Assembly (NCBI GenBank): GCA_023428465.1
Contig: JAEYXM010000208.1
Coordinates: 1 to 24,921 of the forward strand
From: Actinomycetes bacterium
Lineage (GTDB): Bacteria; Actinomycetota; Actinomycetes; Actinomycetales; Cellulomonadaceae
Direction: 5' to 3'
Length of the DNA stretch: 24,921 nucleotides
Positions 7,860 through 16,421 of the stretch are shown one piece after another. The notes beneath the pieces are model-generated. The model ran no database searches. It was not told where the DNA came from and worked only from the letters and a program-made list of their open reading frames with translations. The first letter of the stretch is position 1, and each line of letters starts with the position of its first letter. The position numbers were made by a program, and so were the translations under genes.

Positions 7860-9083
7860 GGCCGGTGCCGCGAGGGCGTCCACGCGGGCCTGCGCGCTCT
7901 GGGCCGCCGCGCGGCGCAGCGCCGGGATCGCGACGAGCGTGGCGATGACGGCGAACACGGCTGCGCCCGCCACGACGAGGAACCCGCCGTGCGACCCGTT
8001 GTTGTCGATCGCGATGCCGCCCACGGATGCGCCGATCGCGACGCCGACGCCGAGCGCGGTGCCGACCCAGGCCAGGCCGGTCGTGAGCTGGTCCGGGCGG
8101 ACGAACGAGGTGACGAGCGCGTTCCCGTTGACGATCGTCGGGGCGATGGTGAAGCCGGTGACGAACATGACGGCGCCCAGCTGCACGAGGCTCGAGGCGA
8201 CGAAGAAGAGCGAGACGCCTGCGGCGAGCGCGCCCACGCCGATGACGAACCGGCGCCACAGCGGCGTCGTGAAGTGGCGCAGGCCGTACGCGAAGCCGGA
8301 GATCATCGACCCGGCCGCGAACACGGCCAGCACGAGCCCGGCCGAGCCCTTGGAGCCCTGCTCCTCCGCGAAGGCGACGGTCGCGACGTCGGTCCCGCCG
8401 AAGATCGCGCCGACCGCCGCGAAGACGAGGCTGAGCACGAGCATCGCGACCGAGAACAGGGCGCCCGCGCTGCCGGGTGCGCGCACGACGACGGGCGGCT
8501 CCGTCTGCCGCTGGGAGAGCAGGAGCCAGCCCCCCACGAGGACGGCGACCGCCGGGAGCCAGAGGCCGGCGGTCGGCGCGACCGACGTCGCCAGCACGGT
8601 CGCGACGACCGGGCCGACGATGAAGACGAACTCGTCGAGCGCGGACTCCAGCGAGTACGCCGTGTGGACCTCCGCAGGGTCCTTGACGATGTACGACCAG
8701 CGCGCCCGCACGAGCGCGCCGACCGACCCGATGCTCGCGCCGGAGACGACCGCCCCCGCGAACACCCAGGCCAGGTGCGCCTCGAGCATGATCGCGATGA
8801 TGATCCCGGTGAGCCCCACGAAGGCGACGCGTAGCGCGGGCGTCATGACGCGCGCCTGGCCGAAGCGGTCCACGAGGTGCGCGAGCACCGGGGCGGCGAT
8901 CGAGTGGACGATGACGTACACCGCGGTGATGCTCCCGGCGACGCCGTAGGAGCCGTAGACCTCGGGCACTGCGAGCACGATCGCGATGCCGACCATGGAC
9001 ATGGGCAGGCGCGCCAGGACGCCGGCGGAGGAGAAGGCCACGGCACCCGGGCGCGCGAGAACCTCGAAGTACGGCCGGAGCAT
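7854..9083 (-). CDS. Major facilitator superfamily transporter
   Basis: A 12-helix-type membrane transporter, 409 aa from the chosen start. Alternating hydrophobic segments fill the protein, with the MFS loop LAHLVDRFGQARVMTPALR between helices 2 and 3 and a central basic/hydrophilic loop near residue 200. A second conserved stretch, FTIAPTIVNGNALVTSFV, resembles the AraJ/drug-efflux-like MFS proteins of actinobacteria, so export of a small molecule or drug is possible, but the substrate is not identifiable. The ATG at 9083 is preferred over an upstream in-frame start (9155) because the hydrophobic core begins right after MLRPYFEVLARPG and because GACACT (complement of 9090-9095) sits six nt before it, as in the leaderless genes around. 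It lies downstream of pgm with a 147-nt gap. Confidence 0.85.
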   Translation of the reverse strand: MLRPYFEVLARPGAVAFSSAGVLARLPMSMVGIAIVLAVPEVYGSYGVAGSITAVYVIVHSIAAPVLAHLVDRFGQARVMTPALRVAFVGLTGIIIAIMLEAHLAWVFAGAVVSGASIGSVGALVRARWSYIVKDPAEVHTAYSLESALDEFVFIVGPVVATVLATSVAPTAGLWLPAVAVLVGGWLLLSQRQTEPPVVVRAPGSAGALFSVAMLVLSLVFAAVGAIFGGTDVATVAFAEEQGSKGSAGLVLAVFAAGSMISGFAYGLRHFTTPLWRRFVIGVGALAAGVSLFFVASSLVQLGAVMFVTGFTIAPTIVNGNALVTSFVRPDQLTTGLAWVGTALGVGVAIGASVGGIAIDNNGSHGGFLVVAGAAVFAVIATLVAIPALRRAAAQSAQARVDALAAPAA

Positions 9084-9230
9084 GCGTCCAGTGTCCCAGC
9101 CGCGTCCGACATCCGGACACGCGAATACGCCCGTACCGGACGCGTCGTCCGTCACGTCCCGGGCACGGGTGCGCCGGCCCGTGGCCGGGACGCGGTGGCG
9201 CCCGGCCCGGCCGGCCCGGCGCTCGGGCGC

Positions 9231-10925
9231 TCAGGCGAGCGAGGCGCTGACCACGTCCTTCGCCGCCTGCTGGACCTCGGCGAGGTGCTCCGGGGACACG
9301 AACGACTCGGCGTAGATCTTGTAGACGTCCTCCGTGCCCGACGGGCGCGCGGCGAACCAGGCGTTCGCCGTCGTCACCTTCAGGCCGCCGATCGCGGCGT
9401 CGTTGCCCGGGGCCGAGGTGAGGCGTCCGGTGATCTCCTCGCCCGCGAGCGTGGTCGCGGCGACCTGCTCGGGCCGGAGCTTGGCCAGCGCGGCCTTCTG
9501 CTCGCGGTTCGCGGGCGCGTCGACGCGGGCGTACCAGGACTGGCCGAATCGCTCCACGAGCCCGGCGTGCAGCTGCGACGGGGAGGACCCGGTGCGGGCC
9601 GTGATCTCCGATGCGAGCAGGGCCAGCAGGATGCCGTCCTTGTCGGTGGTCCAGACGGTGCCGTCCTGGCGCAGGAACGACGCGCCCGCGGACTCCTCGC
9701 CGCCGAACCCGACGGACCCGTCGAGCAGCCCGGGCACGAACCACTTGAACCCGACCGGGACCTCGAGCAGGCGCCGGCCCTGCGCCGCCGCGACGCGGTC
9801 GATGAGCGAGCTCGACACGAGCGTCTTGCCGATCGCCGTCGTCGTCGGCCAGCCCGGCCGCGCCCCGCCGTACAGGTAGTCGATCGCGACGGCGAGGTAG
9901 TGGTTGGGGTTCATCAGCCCGGCGTCGGGCGTGACGATGCCGTGGCGGTCGGAGTCCGCGTCGTTGCCCGTCGCGACGTCGAACGGCGCGGTGCCGCCGT
10001 CGGTCGCGGCCATCGCGCGGACCAGGGACGCCATCGCCGACGGCGACGAGCAGTCCATGCGGATCTTGCCGTCCCAGTCCAGGGTCATGAACGCCCAGCG
10101 CGGGTCGACCGTCGGGTTCACGACCGTCAGGTCCAGGTCGTAGCGCTCGCCGATGGCACCCCAGTAGTCGACGGCCGCGCCGCCCAGCGGGTCGGCACCG
10201 ATGCGCACGCCCGCCGCCCGGATCAGGTCGATGTCCAGCACCGACGGCAGGTCGTCGACGTACGCGGACAGGAAGTCGTGCTTCGCCGTCGTCGGCGCTG
10301 CGAGGGCGGTCTCGAGGGACACGCGCCGGATGCTCCCGACGCCGGACCGCATGAGCTCGTTCGCGCGCGCGGCGATCCAGCCGGTCGCGTCGGAGTCCGC
10401 CGGGCCGCCGTGCGGCGGGTTGTACTTGAAACCGCCGTCGCGCGGCGGGTTGTGGGACGGCGTCACGACGATGCCGTCGGCCAGCCCCGTGCCGGACGCC
10501 GCCCCCGTTGTGCGCACGCCTTCCGCCGTCGTCGCGCCGTTGTGCAGCAGGATCGCGTGCGACACCGCCGGGGTGGGCGTGTAGGCGTCGCGGGCGTCGA
10601 TGCGAACGTCGACCTCCGCGGCGGCGAGGACCTCGAGCGCCGTCCGCCACGCGGGCAGGGACAGGGCGTGGGTGTCGCGGCCGATGAACAGCGGTCCGTC
10701 CGTGCCCTGCGCCCGGCGGTACTCGACGATCGCCGCGGTGATCGCGACGATGTGCGCCTCGTTGAACGCACCGTCGAGCGACGAGCCGCGGTGGCCGGAC
10801 GTGCCGAACACGACCTGCTGGTCGGGGTCGTGCGGGTCCGGGACCCGGTCGTAGTAGGCGCCGATGAGGGCGTCGACGTCGATGAGGTCCTCGGGCAGGG
10901 CGGGGGTTCCGGCGCGCTCGTGCAT
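9231..10925 (-). CDS. pgm: Phosphoglucomutase (alpha-D-glucose 1-phosphate specific)
   Basis: Interconverts glucose 1-phosphate and glucose 6-phosphate in the cytosol; 564 aa, close to the 546 aa of E. coli Pgm. The four-domain phosphohexomutase layout is clear: FGTSGHRGSS near residue 42, the phosphoserine loop VVTPSHNPP with S157, the magnesium loop GNDADSDRHG, the sugar-specificity loop FGGEESAGASF, and the C-terminal phosphate-binding RPSGTEDVYKIY. The ATG at 10925 starts MHERAGTPALPED; GAAGAT (complement of 10932-10937) stands six nt upstream, a weak leaderless-type -10. Divergent from the DUF5926 gene. Functionally it would take glucose 1-phosphate, for example from the GH94 phosphorylase, into glycolysis, or feed glycogen and nucleotide-sugar synthesis. 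Confidence 0.95.
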   Translation of the reverse strand: MHERAGTPALPEDLIDVDALIGAYYDRVPDPHDPDQQVVFGTSGHRGSSLDGAFNEAHIVAITAAIVEYRRAQGTDGPLFIGRDTHALSLPAWRTALEVLAAAEVDVRIDARDAYTPTPAVSHAILLHNGATTAEGVRTTGAASGTGLADGIVVTPSHNPPRDGGFKYNPPHGGPADSDATGWIAARANELMRSGVGSIRRVSLETALAAPTTAKHDFLSAYVDDLPSVLDIDLIRAAGVRIGADPLGGAAVDYWGAIGERYDLDLTVVNPTVDPRWAFMTLDWDGKIRMDCSSPSAMASLVRAMAATDGGTAPFDVATGNDADSDRHGIVTPDAGLMNPNHYLAVAIDYLYGGARPGWPTTTAIGKTLVSSSLIDRVAAAQGRRLLEVPVGFKWFVPGLLDGSVGFGGEESAGASFLRQDGTVWTTDKDGILLALLASEITARTGSSPSQLHAGLVERFGQSWYARVDAPANREQKAALAKLRPEQVAATTLAGEEITGRLTSAPGNDAAIGGLKVTTANAWFAARPSGTEDVYKIYAESFVSPEHLAEVQQAAKDVVSASLA

Positions 10926-11005
10926 GTGCCGATCTTCGCACCCGCCTGCCCCGCACCGCACGGCCGCTGCCGCCTGCCGAGTCGGCGGGCCCGGCACCGG
11001 CCCGG

Positions 11006-11011
11006 TACCCT
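11006..11011 (+). promoter_or_regulatory. -10 box of the DUF5926 gene
   Basis: TACCCT ends eight nt before the ATG at 11020, placing the predicted transcription start within about two bases of the start codon. No Shine-Dalgarno sequence is present. A clear -35 is not visible. Confidence 0.5.
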
Positions 11012-11019
11012 CGCTGACC

Positions 11020-11844
11020 ATGGCCAAGGCTGAGTTCGTCCTGCGTCCGTTCGAGGGTCTGCCCGGGGAGCCGGACTGGGTGGCGATGCGTGAGGTCGTC
11101 CCCGCCGCGACCGCGACCGCCCGCACCACGAAGGAGTACGGCGCCGCCGACGTCACCGTCGTCACGGTGCTCCCGCAGGCGTGGCCCGCCCTCAAGCGGT
11201 CCGACGGCGCCGTGATGCTCGCCCTGCAGCAGAACGCCGGGTCCGGGGACGCGTCGCGCGACCTCGCCGCCCTGCTGCTGCAGGCGCTCGAGCTCGAGCC
11301 GGGCACCCCGATCCGCTCCGCGCCGATGCCGGACCCGGGGCCCCGCCTGCAGGACGTCCTCGACCTGGGCGTGCCCTTCGACGTCACCGTGCACGACTCG
11401 TTCGCGTTCTGGACGCCCGAGGGCACCGATCTGCCCGCCGAGGTCGAGGCCGCGCGCGACGAGCTCGACTCCCTGCCGACCCGGCGGCTCACCTCGGTCG
11501 AGGCCGCCTACTGGACGCGCATGGGTAACCGCGAGTACCTGCGCTGGGCGCAGCGGCACGACGAGGAGGCGTTCATGGACGCCCTCGCCCGCCTGCACGC
11601 CAAGCGCCGCTCGGGCCTCGGGGACGACGGCGAGCACGGCCGCTTCCTCGGTGCGTTCCGGTCCTGCGGACTGGTCGTGCCGGTGTGGGACCTCGCGCTC
11701 GACGTCGCACCGGAGACGCTCGAGTCGGAGGTCGCCGCGCTCAGCGGTCGCCTCGACGAGGCGCTCGCGGTCGATGCCCCGCTCGACGGGTCGGAGCGCC
11801 GCGCGCGGGCGGGCCTGGTCGCGCGCCAACTGACGCTCCGCTGA
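11020..11844 (+). CDS. DUF5926 family protein
   Basis: An actinobacterial family of unknown function; 274 aa, soluble, no signal peptide or membrane segment. The conserved block RPFEGLPGEPDWVAMREVVPA near the N-terminus (residues 8-28) is the hallmark of the family as I know it. The rest is mixed alpha/beta with an aromatic-rich middle (VTVHDSFAFWTPEGTDLP) and a charged helical C-terminal half containing AYWTRMGNREYLRWAQR. Some members are annotated as SecA-like because of an unrelated C-terminal zinc motif; no such cysteine motif is present here (only one Cys, in RSCGL). The ATG is assigned from family alignment and the -10 box eight nt upstream. I do not assign a biochemical role. Confidence 0.8.
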   Translation: MAKAEFVLRPFEGLPGEPDWVAMREVVPAATATARTTKEYGAADVTVVTVLPQAWPALKRSDGAVMLALQQNAGSGDASRDLAALLLQALELEPGTPIRSAPMPDPGPRLQDVLDLGVPFDVTVHDSFAFWTPEGTDLPAEVEAARDELDSLPTRRLTSVEAAYWTRMGNREYLRWAQRHDEEAFMDALARLHAKRRSGLGDDGEHGRFLGAFRSCGLVVPVWDLALDVAPETLESEVAALSGRLDEALAVDAPLDGSERRARAGLVARQLTLR

Positions 11845-11849
11845 CGCGG

Positions 11850-11865
11850 GGGTCGGTGCCGACCC
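11850..11865 (+). terminator. Hairpin after the DUF5926 gene
   Basis: GGGTCG, loop GTGC, CGACCC: a perfect 6-bp stem six nt past the stop codon, with no U-tract. It separates the DUF5926 gene from the next promoter. Confidence 0.4.
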
Positions 11866-11950
11866 GTCCGGCGTCGGCGCCCTGAGCATGCCTGATGACC
11901 GTATGTTGACCCGATCGTGGGCTTTGGATGAAGCGCGCCCGGAGAGGCAT

Positions 11951-11956
11951 TAGGGT
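11951..11956 (+). promoter_or_regulatory. -10 box for leaderless glycosyltransferase mRNA
   Basis: TAGGGT is exactly six nt before the GTG at 11963, so transcription should start at or within a base of the initiation codon. The box and following bases (TAGGGTTGGTC) are the same as those upstream of metF. TTTGGA at 11925-11930 is a possible but badly spaced -35. Confidence 0.65.
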
Positions 11957-11962
11957 TGGTCC

Positions 11963-12934
11963 GTGGCCACGCCTCGGCGCTCCCGTCCCGCGAAGGAGGC
12001 GGACCCCGCCCCCTCGTCACCCGAGCCTGCCGCGGCTCCCCTGACCGAGGACGCGGACGCTCCCGCGCCGACGACGCGCGACACGGATGAGGCGCCCGGC
12101 ACGGACGCACCCGCCCCGGAAGCCACCACGCGCCCGCGCCGCGCCGCGCCCAAGCGCCCGCGGGCCAAGAAGGCCGTGGTCCCGGGGATCCCCGCGATCG
12201 AGCAGCGCGTCGCCGTCGTCATCCCCGCGAAGGACGAGTCGCGGCGCATCGCTGCGACCGTGCGGGCCGCCCGGGCCATCCCGCACGTCGACCTGGTGCT
12301 CGTCGTCGACGACGGCAGCGAGGACGCCACGCAGCACGTCGCACGGGAGGCGGGCGCCGTCGTCGTGCGGCACAGCCACAACCGGGGCAAGGCCGCCGCG
12401 ATGGAGACCGGCGCCGCCGTCGTCGCGATGCGCGACGTCGAGGACGGCCCCGCGCGCCTGCTCCTGTTCATCGACGCGGACCTCGGGGAGTCGGCGGTCA
12501 ACACCGCGCCACTCGTGCCCCCGGTGTTCGACGACGAGGTCGACGCCACGATCGCGCTCCTGCCGCCCCAGCCCGGTGCGGGCGGGCGGGGCATCGTCGT
12601 GGGACTGGCCCGCCGGTCCATCCAGTCGATGACCGGGTGGACTCCCACGCAGCCGCTGTCCGGGATGCGCTGCATGACGCGGGCCGCGTTCGAGGCGGCG
12701 ACGCCGCTGGCGCGCGGCTGGGGCGTCGAGACGGGCATGACCATCGATCTGCTCACACAGGGCTTTCGCATCCAGGAGGTGCCGTGCGACCTGCGCCACC
12801 GGCCGTCGGGCAGCGACTGGCGCGGGCAGATGCACCGCGCCGCGCAGTACCGGGACGTGCTGCTCGCGGTGAACGCGCGCCGCGTCGGCCGCGCCGTCCG
12901 GCGGCTCACACCGGGCCAGGGCGGGACGGCGTGA
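11963..12934 (+). CDS. GT2-type glycosyltransferase with disordered N-terminal tail
   Basis: A GT-A fold glycosyltransferase, 323 aa, related to polyprenyl-phosphate or glucosyl-3-phosphoglycerate synthases; neither donor nor acceptor is certain. Residues 1-72 are an Ala/Pro/Asp/Glu-rich, probably unfolded tail ending in a basic patch (RPRRAAPKRPRAKK). The catalytic domain then shows AVVIPAKDESRRIAAT, the nucleotide-binding VVDDGSED (D116-D117), HNRGKAAAMETG, the DAD metal motif at 171-173 (FIDADLGE) and the acceptor-side LSGMRCMTRAAF. There are no membrane helices. It is followed by a lipoprotein gene whose GTG overlaps its TGA by 4 nt, so the two are probably translationally coupled. GTG start, predicted leaderless. 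Confidence 0.85.
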   Translation: MATPRRSRPAKEADPAPSSPEPAAAPLTEDADAPAPTTRDTDEAPGTDAPAPEATTRPRRAAPKRPRAKKAVVPGIPAIEQRVAVVIPAKDESRRIAATVRAARAIPHVDLVLVVDDGSEDATQHVAREAGAVVVRHSHNRGKAAAMETGAAVVAMRDVEDGPARLLLFIDADLGESAVNTAPLVPPVFDDEVDATIALLPPQPGAGGRGIVVGLARRSIQSMTGWTPTQPLSGMRCMTRAAFEAATPLARGWGVETGMTIDLLTQGFRIQEVPCDLRHRPSGSDWRGQMHRAAQYRDVLLAVNARRVGRAVRRLTPGQGGTA

Positions 12935-13893
12935 CGCGTCGGGCGACCGGCGCCTGCTTCGTCGCACTCCTCACGCTCGGTGTCGCGGCCTGCACCTCGC
13001 CGGAGAAGGACCCGGGCACGGTCGTCGAGGAGTACGTGGCCCTCCTCGAAGCAGGGAAGGCCGAGGCCGCCGACGCCCTCGACACCTTCGACCCGGAGCG
13101 CGCGGCGTGCCCGGAGCTGTTCACCGACGCCGTGTACGGCCAGGTGCCCGACCGCCCCACCGACCTGGTCGTCGCCGGCGTGACCGAGTCGGAGGACGCG
13201 GCGACGGTCCAGGCGACGATCACCCTCGGCGAGCACCACGACGTCCCGGTGACGTTCGACCTCGTCAAGGACTCCGGCGCGTGGCGGGTCGACAACCTCT
13301 ACGGCCGCTGGGGGATCTTCATCGGCGACGACGGCTACCGCGGTGAGGTCACGGTGCAGGGCGTCTGCCCGCGCGAGCCGAACGCTGTCCTCGGGGTTCT
13401 GGTCTACCCGGGCTCCTGGACCGTCGCACCGGTCGACCCCGCGGCGATCGTCGAGAGCCTCGGAGGGCTCGGCACGGTCGATCCCGTGACGGTGACGGCC
13501 ACCGGCACCCTCACGGCGGGCGAGCCTCCCATCGGGGTGGCGACCGCCACGCTGAGACCGACCGCGACGCCCGAGACCGTCGCCGCCGTGGACACCGAGC
13601 TGGCACGGCTCCTCGACGACTGCATCGCTCAGGGCTACGTGGGGCCCTCCTGCCCGTACAACGTCTTCCCTGCGACCGGCGCCGACCTCCGGATCGGCTC
13701 GCTCCCGTCGGCCGCGGTAGGTCTGGACGCCGACGGCGCCTGGGCCTTCTCGGTGGAGCTCCCGGTGGAGTGGCAGTACGCCGCGGGCTACTGGAAGGAG
13801 TACACGATGGTGTACTGGGGCGTTGTGAGCCTCGCCGAGGACGGCACGGCCGTCCTCACCCTGAAGCACACCAGCGTGCAGGCCGAGGCCTAG
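12931..13893 (+). CDS. Hypothetical lipoprotein
   Basis: An exported lipid-anchored protein of unknown function, 320 aa. VTRRATG, a hydrophobic stretch and GVAAC form a lipoprotein signal with C21 as the lipidated residue. Residues about 29-145 (VVEEYVALLEAGKAEAADAL, then DSGAWRVDNLYG) resemble NTF2-like/DUF4878 domains found in many actinobacterial lipoproteins; the C-terminal half contains a VTVTGTLTAG-like beta region and paired cysteines (DDCIAQGYVGPSCPY), possibly a disulfide. Its GTG start overlaps the TGA of the glycosyltransferase gene (GTGA), implying coupling. Its TAG stop overlaps the stop of the convergent membrane-protein gene, leaving no room for a terminator. I do not recognise a specific family. 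Confidence 0.8.
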   Translation: MTRRATGACFVALLTLGVAACTSPEKDPGTVVEEYVALLEAGKAEAADALDTFDPERAACPELFTDAVYGQVPDRPTDLVVAGVTESEDAATVQATITLGEHHDVPVTFDLVKDSGAWRVDNLYGRWGIFIGDDGYRGEVTVQGVCPREPNAVLGVLVYPGSWTVAPVDPAAIVESLGGLGTVDPVTVTATGTLTAGEPPIGVATATLRPTATPETVAAVDTELARLLDDCIAQGYVGPSCPYNVFPATGADLRIGSLPSAAVGLDADGAWAFSVELPVEWQYAAGYWKEYTMVYWGVVSLAEDGTAVLTLKHTSVQAEA

Positions 13894-16328
13894 CCTGTCG
13901 CTGCGGACGCTGCCGACGCCCCGGCGTCGTCCGCCACGGTGACCGCGCCCCCGCGGGATACCGCCGCCGGGGCGCCGCCGTCGTCGGGCTCGAAGAGCCG
14001 ACGCCGGGCCGCCGCCGCAAGGAGGCACGGCACGGCGAGCGCGATGCCGGTCGCGGGGACGATGATCCCCGAGTCGTTGATCGCGAAGCCGATGCCGAGC
14101 ACCACGGTCACCGCGACGACGCACGTCCGCACGAGCGGGACGGCGTCCGTCAGGCCGGCCAGCGGCCCGCGGCCCCGCAGCCGGCCGCGCCCGTGCGGTC
14201 CGCGCAGGATCAGCACGGTCACGACGATGCCGCCGATGGCGAGCACCAGGTAGCGCCACAGGGCCAGCACCCGGAGCTGGACCGCGAGCTTGCGGCTGAC
14301 GACCTCCCACAGCCCGCCGTCCATCACGGTGGCGAAGAACCGCCCCAGGTGCGTGCGGTCGCCGGGCTCACGCAGCCAGTCGAGCCACGCGAAGCCCATC
14401 ACGACGACGGCGCCCACGAGCGCCACGAGCGCGAGGGTGCGCCATCGGACGCGGCGGCCCGCGACCACCGTCGCCAGCACGGCGAACGCGAGCAGCAGGC
14501 CGGGCGGGCCGCCGAAGTCGGAACCCAGCCCGGGGGCGCCGTCGACCACCGTGACGACCAGGCCGATCGCCACGACCGTCGCCACCGCCCAGCGGCGCTT
14601 GCCGCGCTCGATGAGCGTGTGGGCGAGCGCCGTCGCGAGCATGAGCGACCCGGCCGCGAGCAGGGCGAACGCCTGGTTGCTCATGCCGTAGAACCGCGCG
14701 GCCATGAGCCGGTGCGCGCCCATGGGTGAGTCGATCACCAGGGGCGAGCCGATGAGCGCGTCGACGACGAGCGCCGCCACGGTGATGCCGGAGACGACCG
14801 CCGCGGGCCCGAGCGTCGCCCGGCGCCACGGCCCGAGCAGGGCCACCGCGGTGATCCCGGCCGTCCACGCCAGCAGGGCGAGCCAGAAGCCGAGGACCGG
14901 CGAGTCCGCACGCCACCAGGGCACCGCACCGACCAGGAACGACGCGATCGGCGCCGATCCGAGCGCCAGCGCGACGACCTCGAGCGCCCGCAGCGCGAGC
15001 CGCACCGGCACGCGCCGGGGCCGGGTCAGCCGCGTGAGCATCACCGCGGCCACGATGAACAGCGCCGCCTGCGCGAACACGAGGCGCGTCAGGTAGGAGC
15101 CGCTGATCCGGACGACCTGACGGGCCTCGGTGGCGATGTCGTCGAGCAGCCGCACGCGCGCTGTCCCGGTGTCGGGCCCGGCGGTCGTCCGCATGGGCGC
15201 GCCCGACGACGCATCCGGGACCGGCAGGTCCAGCAGGCTCAGCAGCGTCGCGGTCACGTCGACCGTCTGCACGACGCCGGCCTGACGCGTCGTGCCCGAC
15301 GTCAGCAGGTTCTCCCCGTAGAAGCCGTCGCCCGGGGCGCGCCCGGTCGCGATCGCGACCTGCAGGGCCACGCGCCCGGAGTCCGCGAGGGACACGACGA
15401 GCACCGTCGCGTGCGTGCCGCGCGTGGCGCGCAGCGCGGCCTCCACGCGGTCGTCGAGGATGCGCAGCTGCTCCGCGCGCGTCGGCTCGACGAACGCGTC
15501 GATGCCCTCGGGCGGCTCGTCACCCGAGGCGGGCAGCAGCGAGGGCTCCTCCGGCTCGGCCGACGGGGCCGGTGACGTCTCGTCCGGGTCCAGCCGGCCG
15601 CGCGTGGCGTGGCCGGGGTCGCGGATGCTGCCGGCGTCGACCACCACGAGGTCCGACGTCGCGAGCGCCTCGCGCACGTTCCGCTCGAGCTCCGCGGCCG
15701 TCGTCGGGCGGCGCACGTGCGTCCCCACGGGTGCCCCGTCACCGTCCGCCAGGGCGATCGCCGCGCCCGGCCCGATGCCGGTCACCGGCACCCCGCCCGC
15801 GGCGAGCGCCTCGCCCAGCGCGCCGGGGACCGCGCCGTACGGCTGGTCCTCGGCGGCGGCGACGTAGTCGGGCCAGCCATGGACGGTCGTGGTGCGCTCC
15901 AGGTCGAGGTCCCGCAGGGTGCGGCAGCTGCGGTCCGGGACGGTCTGGTCCGCCAGGCGGTTGCCGGCGCTGACACCGAGCCACCCGTCCGCGGGGCACG
16001 CGGACGCCCGCGCGCTGCGCGCCGCGACCGCACCCACCGCCCCGCGCCGCGAGATGTCCCACAGGGCCGGGGTCGACAGGGTCTGGATGTCGTCCCAGCG
16101 CAGGCCGGTCACGCCGATGAGGACGACCGGGCCTGCGCCATCGGGCAGCGCGGCCGGGGTCGACGCGGGTGCGCCGAGCCTCGGGGAGGTCGACGCGTCG
16201 TTGCGCGTGGCGGCGCCCTCGGCGGTGACGTCGTCGGACGCCTGCGCGGGCGAGGCCGGCGCGCCCACCGCGAGGACGCCCGCACCGAGCGCCACGGCGA
16301 GCGCGAGCAGGCGGCGGGACAGGGGCAC
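13890..16328 (-). CDS. Large exported/membrane protein with alkaline-phosphatase-like domain
   Basis: A family known in many actinobacteria, function unproven; 812 aa. A signal peptide (MPLSRRLLALAVALGAG, cleavage near AQA at about 30) leads into an extracellular alkaline-phosphatase-superfamily domain to about residue 430: VVLIGVTGLRWDDIQTLSTP, CPADGWLGVSAGNR, VVVDAGSI, ATVLVVSLADSG and VDVTATLLSLL. The first metal-ligand Asp expected in GVDGLRW is Thr here, so hydrolase activity is doubtful. An acidic, Pro-rich insert lies near 255-285. The C-terminal part has about ten membrane helices, with the conserved ARFYGMSNQAFALLAAGS between them, and ends in a cytosolic tail. GTG start, TAGGCT six nt upstream (leaderless). 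A cell-envelope role is inferred from location. Confidence 0.8.
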   Translation of the reverse strand: MPLSRRLLALAVALGAGVLAVGAPASPAQASDDVTAEGAATRNDASTSPRLGAPASTPAALPDGAGPVVLIGVTGLRWDDIQTLSTPALWDISRRGAVGAVAARSARASACPADGWLGVSAGNRLADQTVPDRSCRTLRDLDLERTTTVHGWPDYVAAAEDQPYGAVPGALGEALAAGGVPVTGIGPGAAIALADGDGAPVGTHVRRPTTAAELERNVREALATSDLVVVDAGSIRDPGHATRGRLDPDETSPAPSAEPEEPSLLPASGDEPPEGIDAFVEPTRAEQLRILDDRVEAALRATRGTHATVLVVSLADSGRVALQVAIATGRAPGDGFYGENLLTSGTTRQAGVVQTVDVTATLLSLLDLPVPDASSGAPMRTTAGPDTGTARVRLLDDIATEARQVVRISGSYLTRLVFAQAALFIVAAVMLTRLTRPRRVPVRLALRALEVVALALGSAPIASFLVGAVPWWRADSPVLGFWLALLAWTAGITAVALLGPWRRATLGPAAVVSGITVAALVVDALIGSPLVIDSPMGAHRLMAARFYGMSNQAFALLAAGSLMLATALAHTLIERGKRRWAVATVVAIGLVVTVVDGAPGLGSDFGGPPGLLLAFAVLATVVAGRRVRWRTLALVALVGAVVVMGFAWLDWLREPGDRTHLGRFFATVMDGGLWEVVSRKLAVQLRVLALWRYLVLAIGGIVVTVLILRGPHGRGRLRGRGPLAGLTDAVPLVRTCVVAVTVVLGIGFAINDSGIIVPATGIALAVPCLLAAAARRRLFEPDDGGAPAAVSRGGAVTVADDAGASAASAATG

Positions 16329-16334
16329 GCGACC

Positions 16335-16340
16335 AGCCTA
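16335..16340 (-). promoter_or_regulatory. -10 box for leaderless membrane-protein mRNA
   Basis: Read on the minus strand this is TAGGCT, followed by exactly six nt and the GTG at 16328. No ribosome-binding site exists, so leaderless initiation is predicted. Confidence 0.6.
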
Positions 16341-16348
16341 GGGCGCAC

Positions 16349-16354
16349 TACGCT
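16349..16354 (+). promoter_or_regulatory. Candidate -10 box of pheA
   Basis: TACGCT lies 67 nt upstream of the pheA ATG and only nine nt from the opposing -10 of the membrane-protein gene, giving back-to-back divergent promoters. It predicts a 5' leader of about 60 nt containing the AGGAGG site at 16409-16414. No good -35 is seen. Confidence 0.4.
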
Positions 16355-16421
16355 CGCTGCGGCGGTGGGGGTGTGGCGTCGGAGCCAGGGCCCCGTGAAG
16401 GACCCGTGAGGAGGACCGCGC

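Noticed and set aside
7801..11889. A 1362-codon minus-strand frame over the MFS, pgm and DUF5926 genes
   Set aside because: It overlaps three recognisable genes and its translation is low-complexity Arg/Gly/Ala/Pro.
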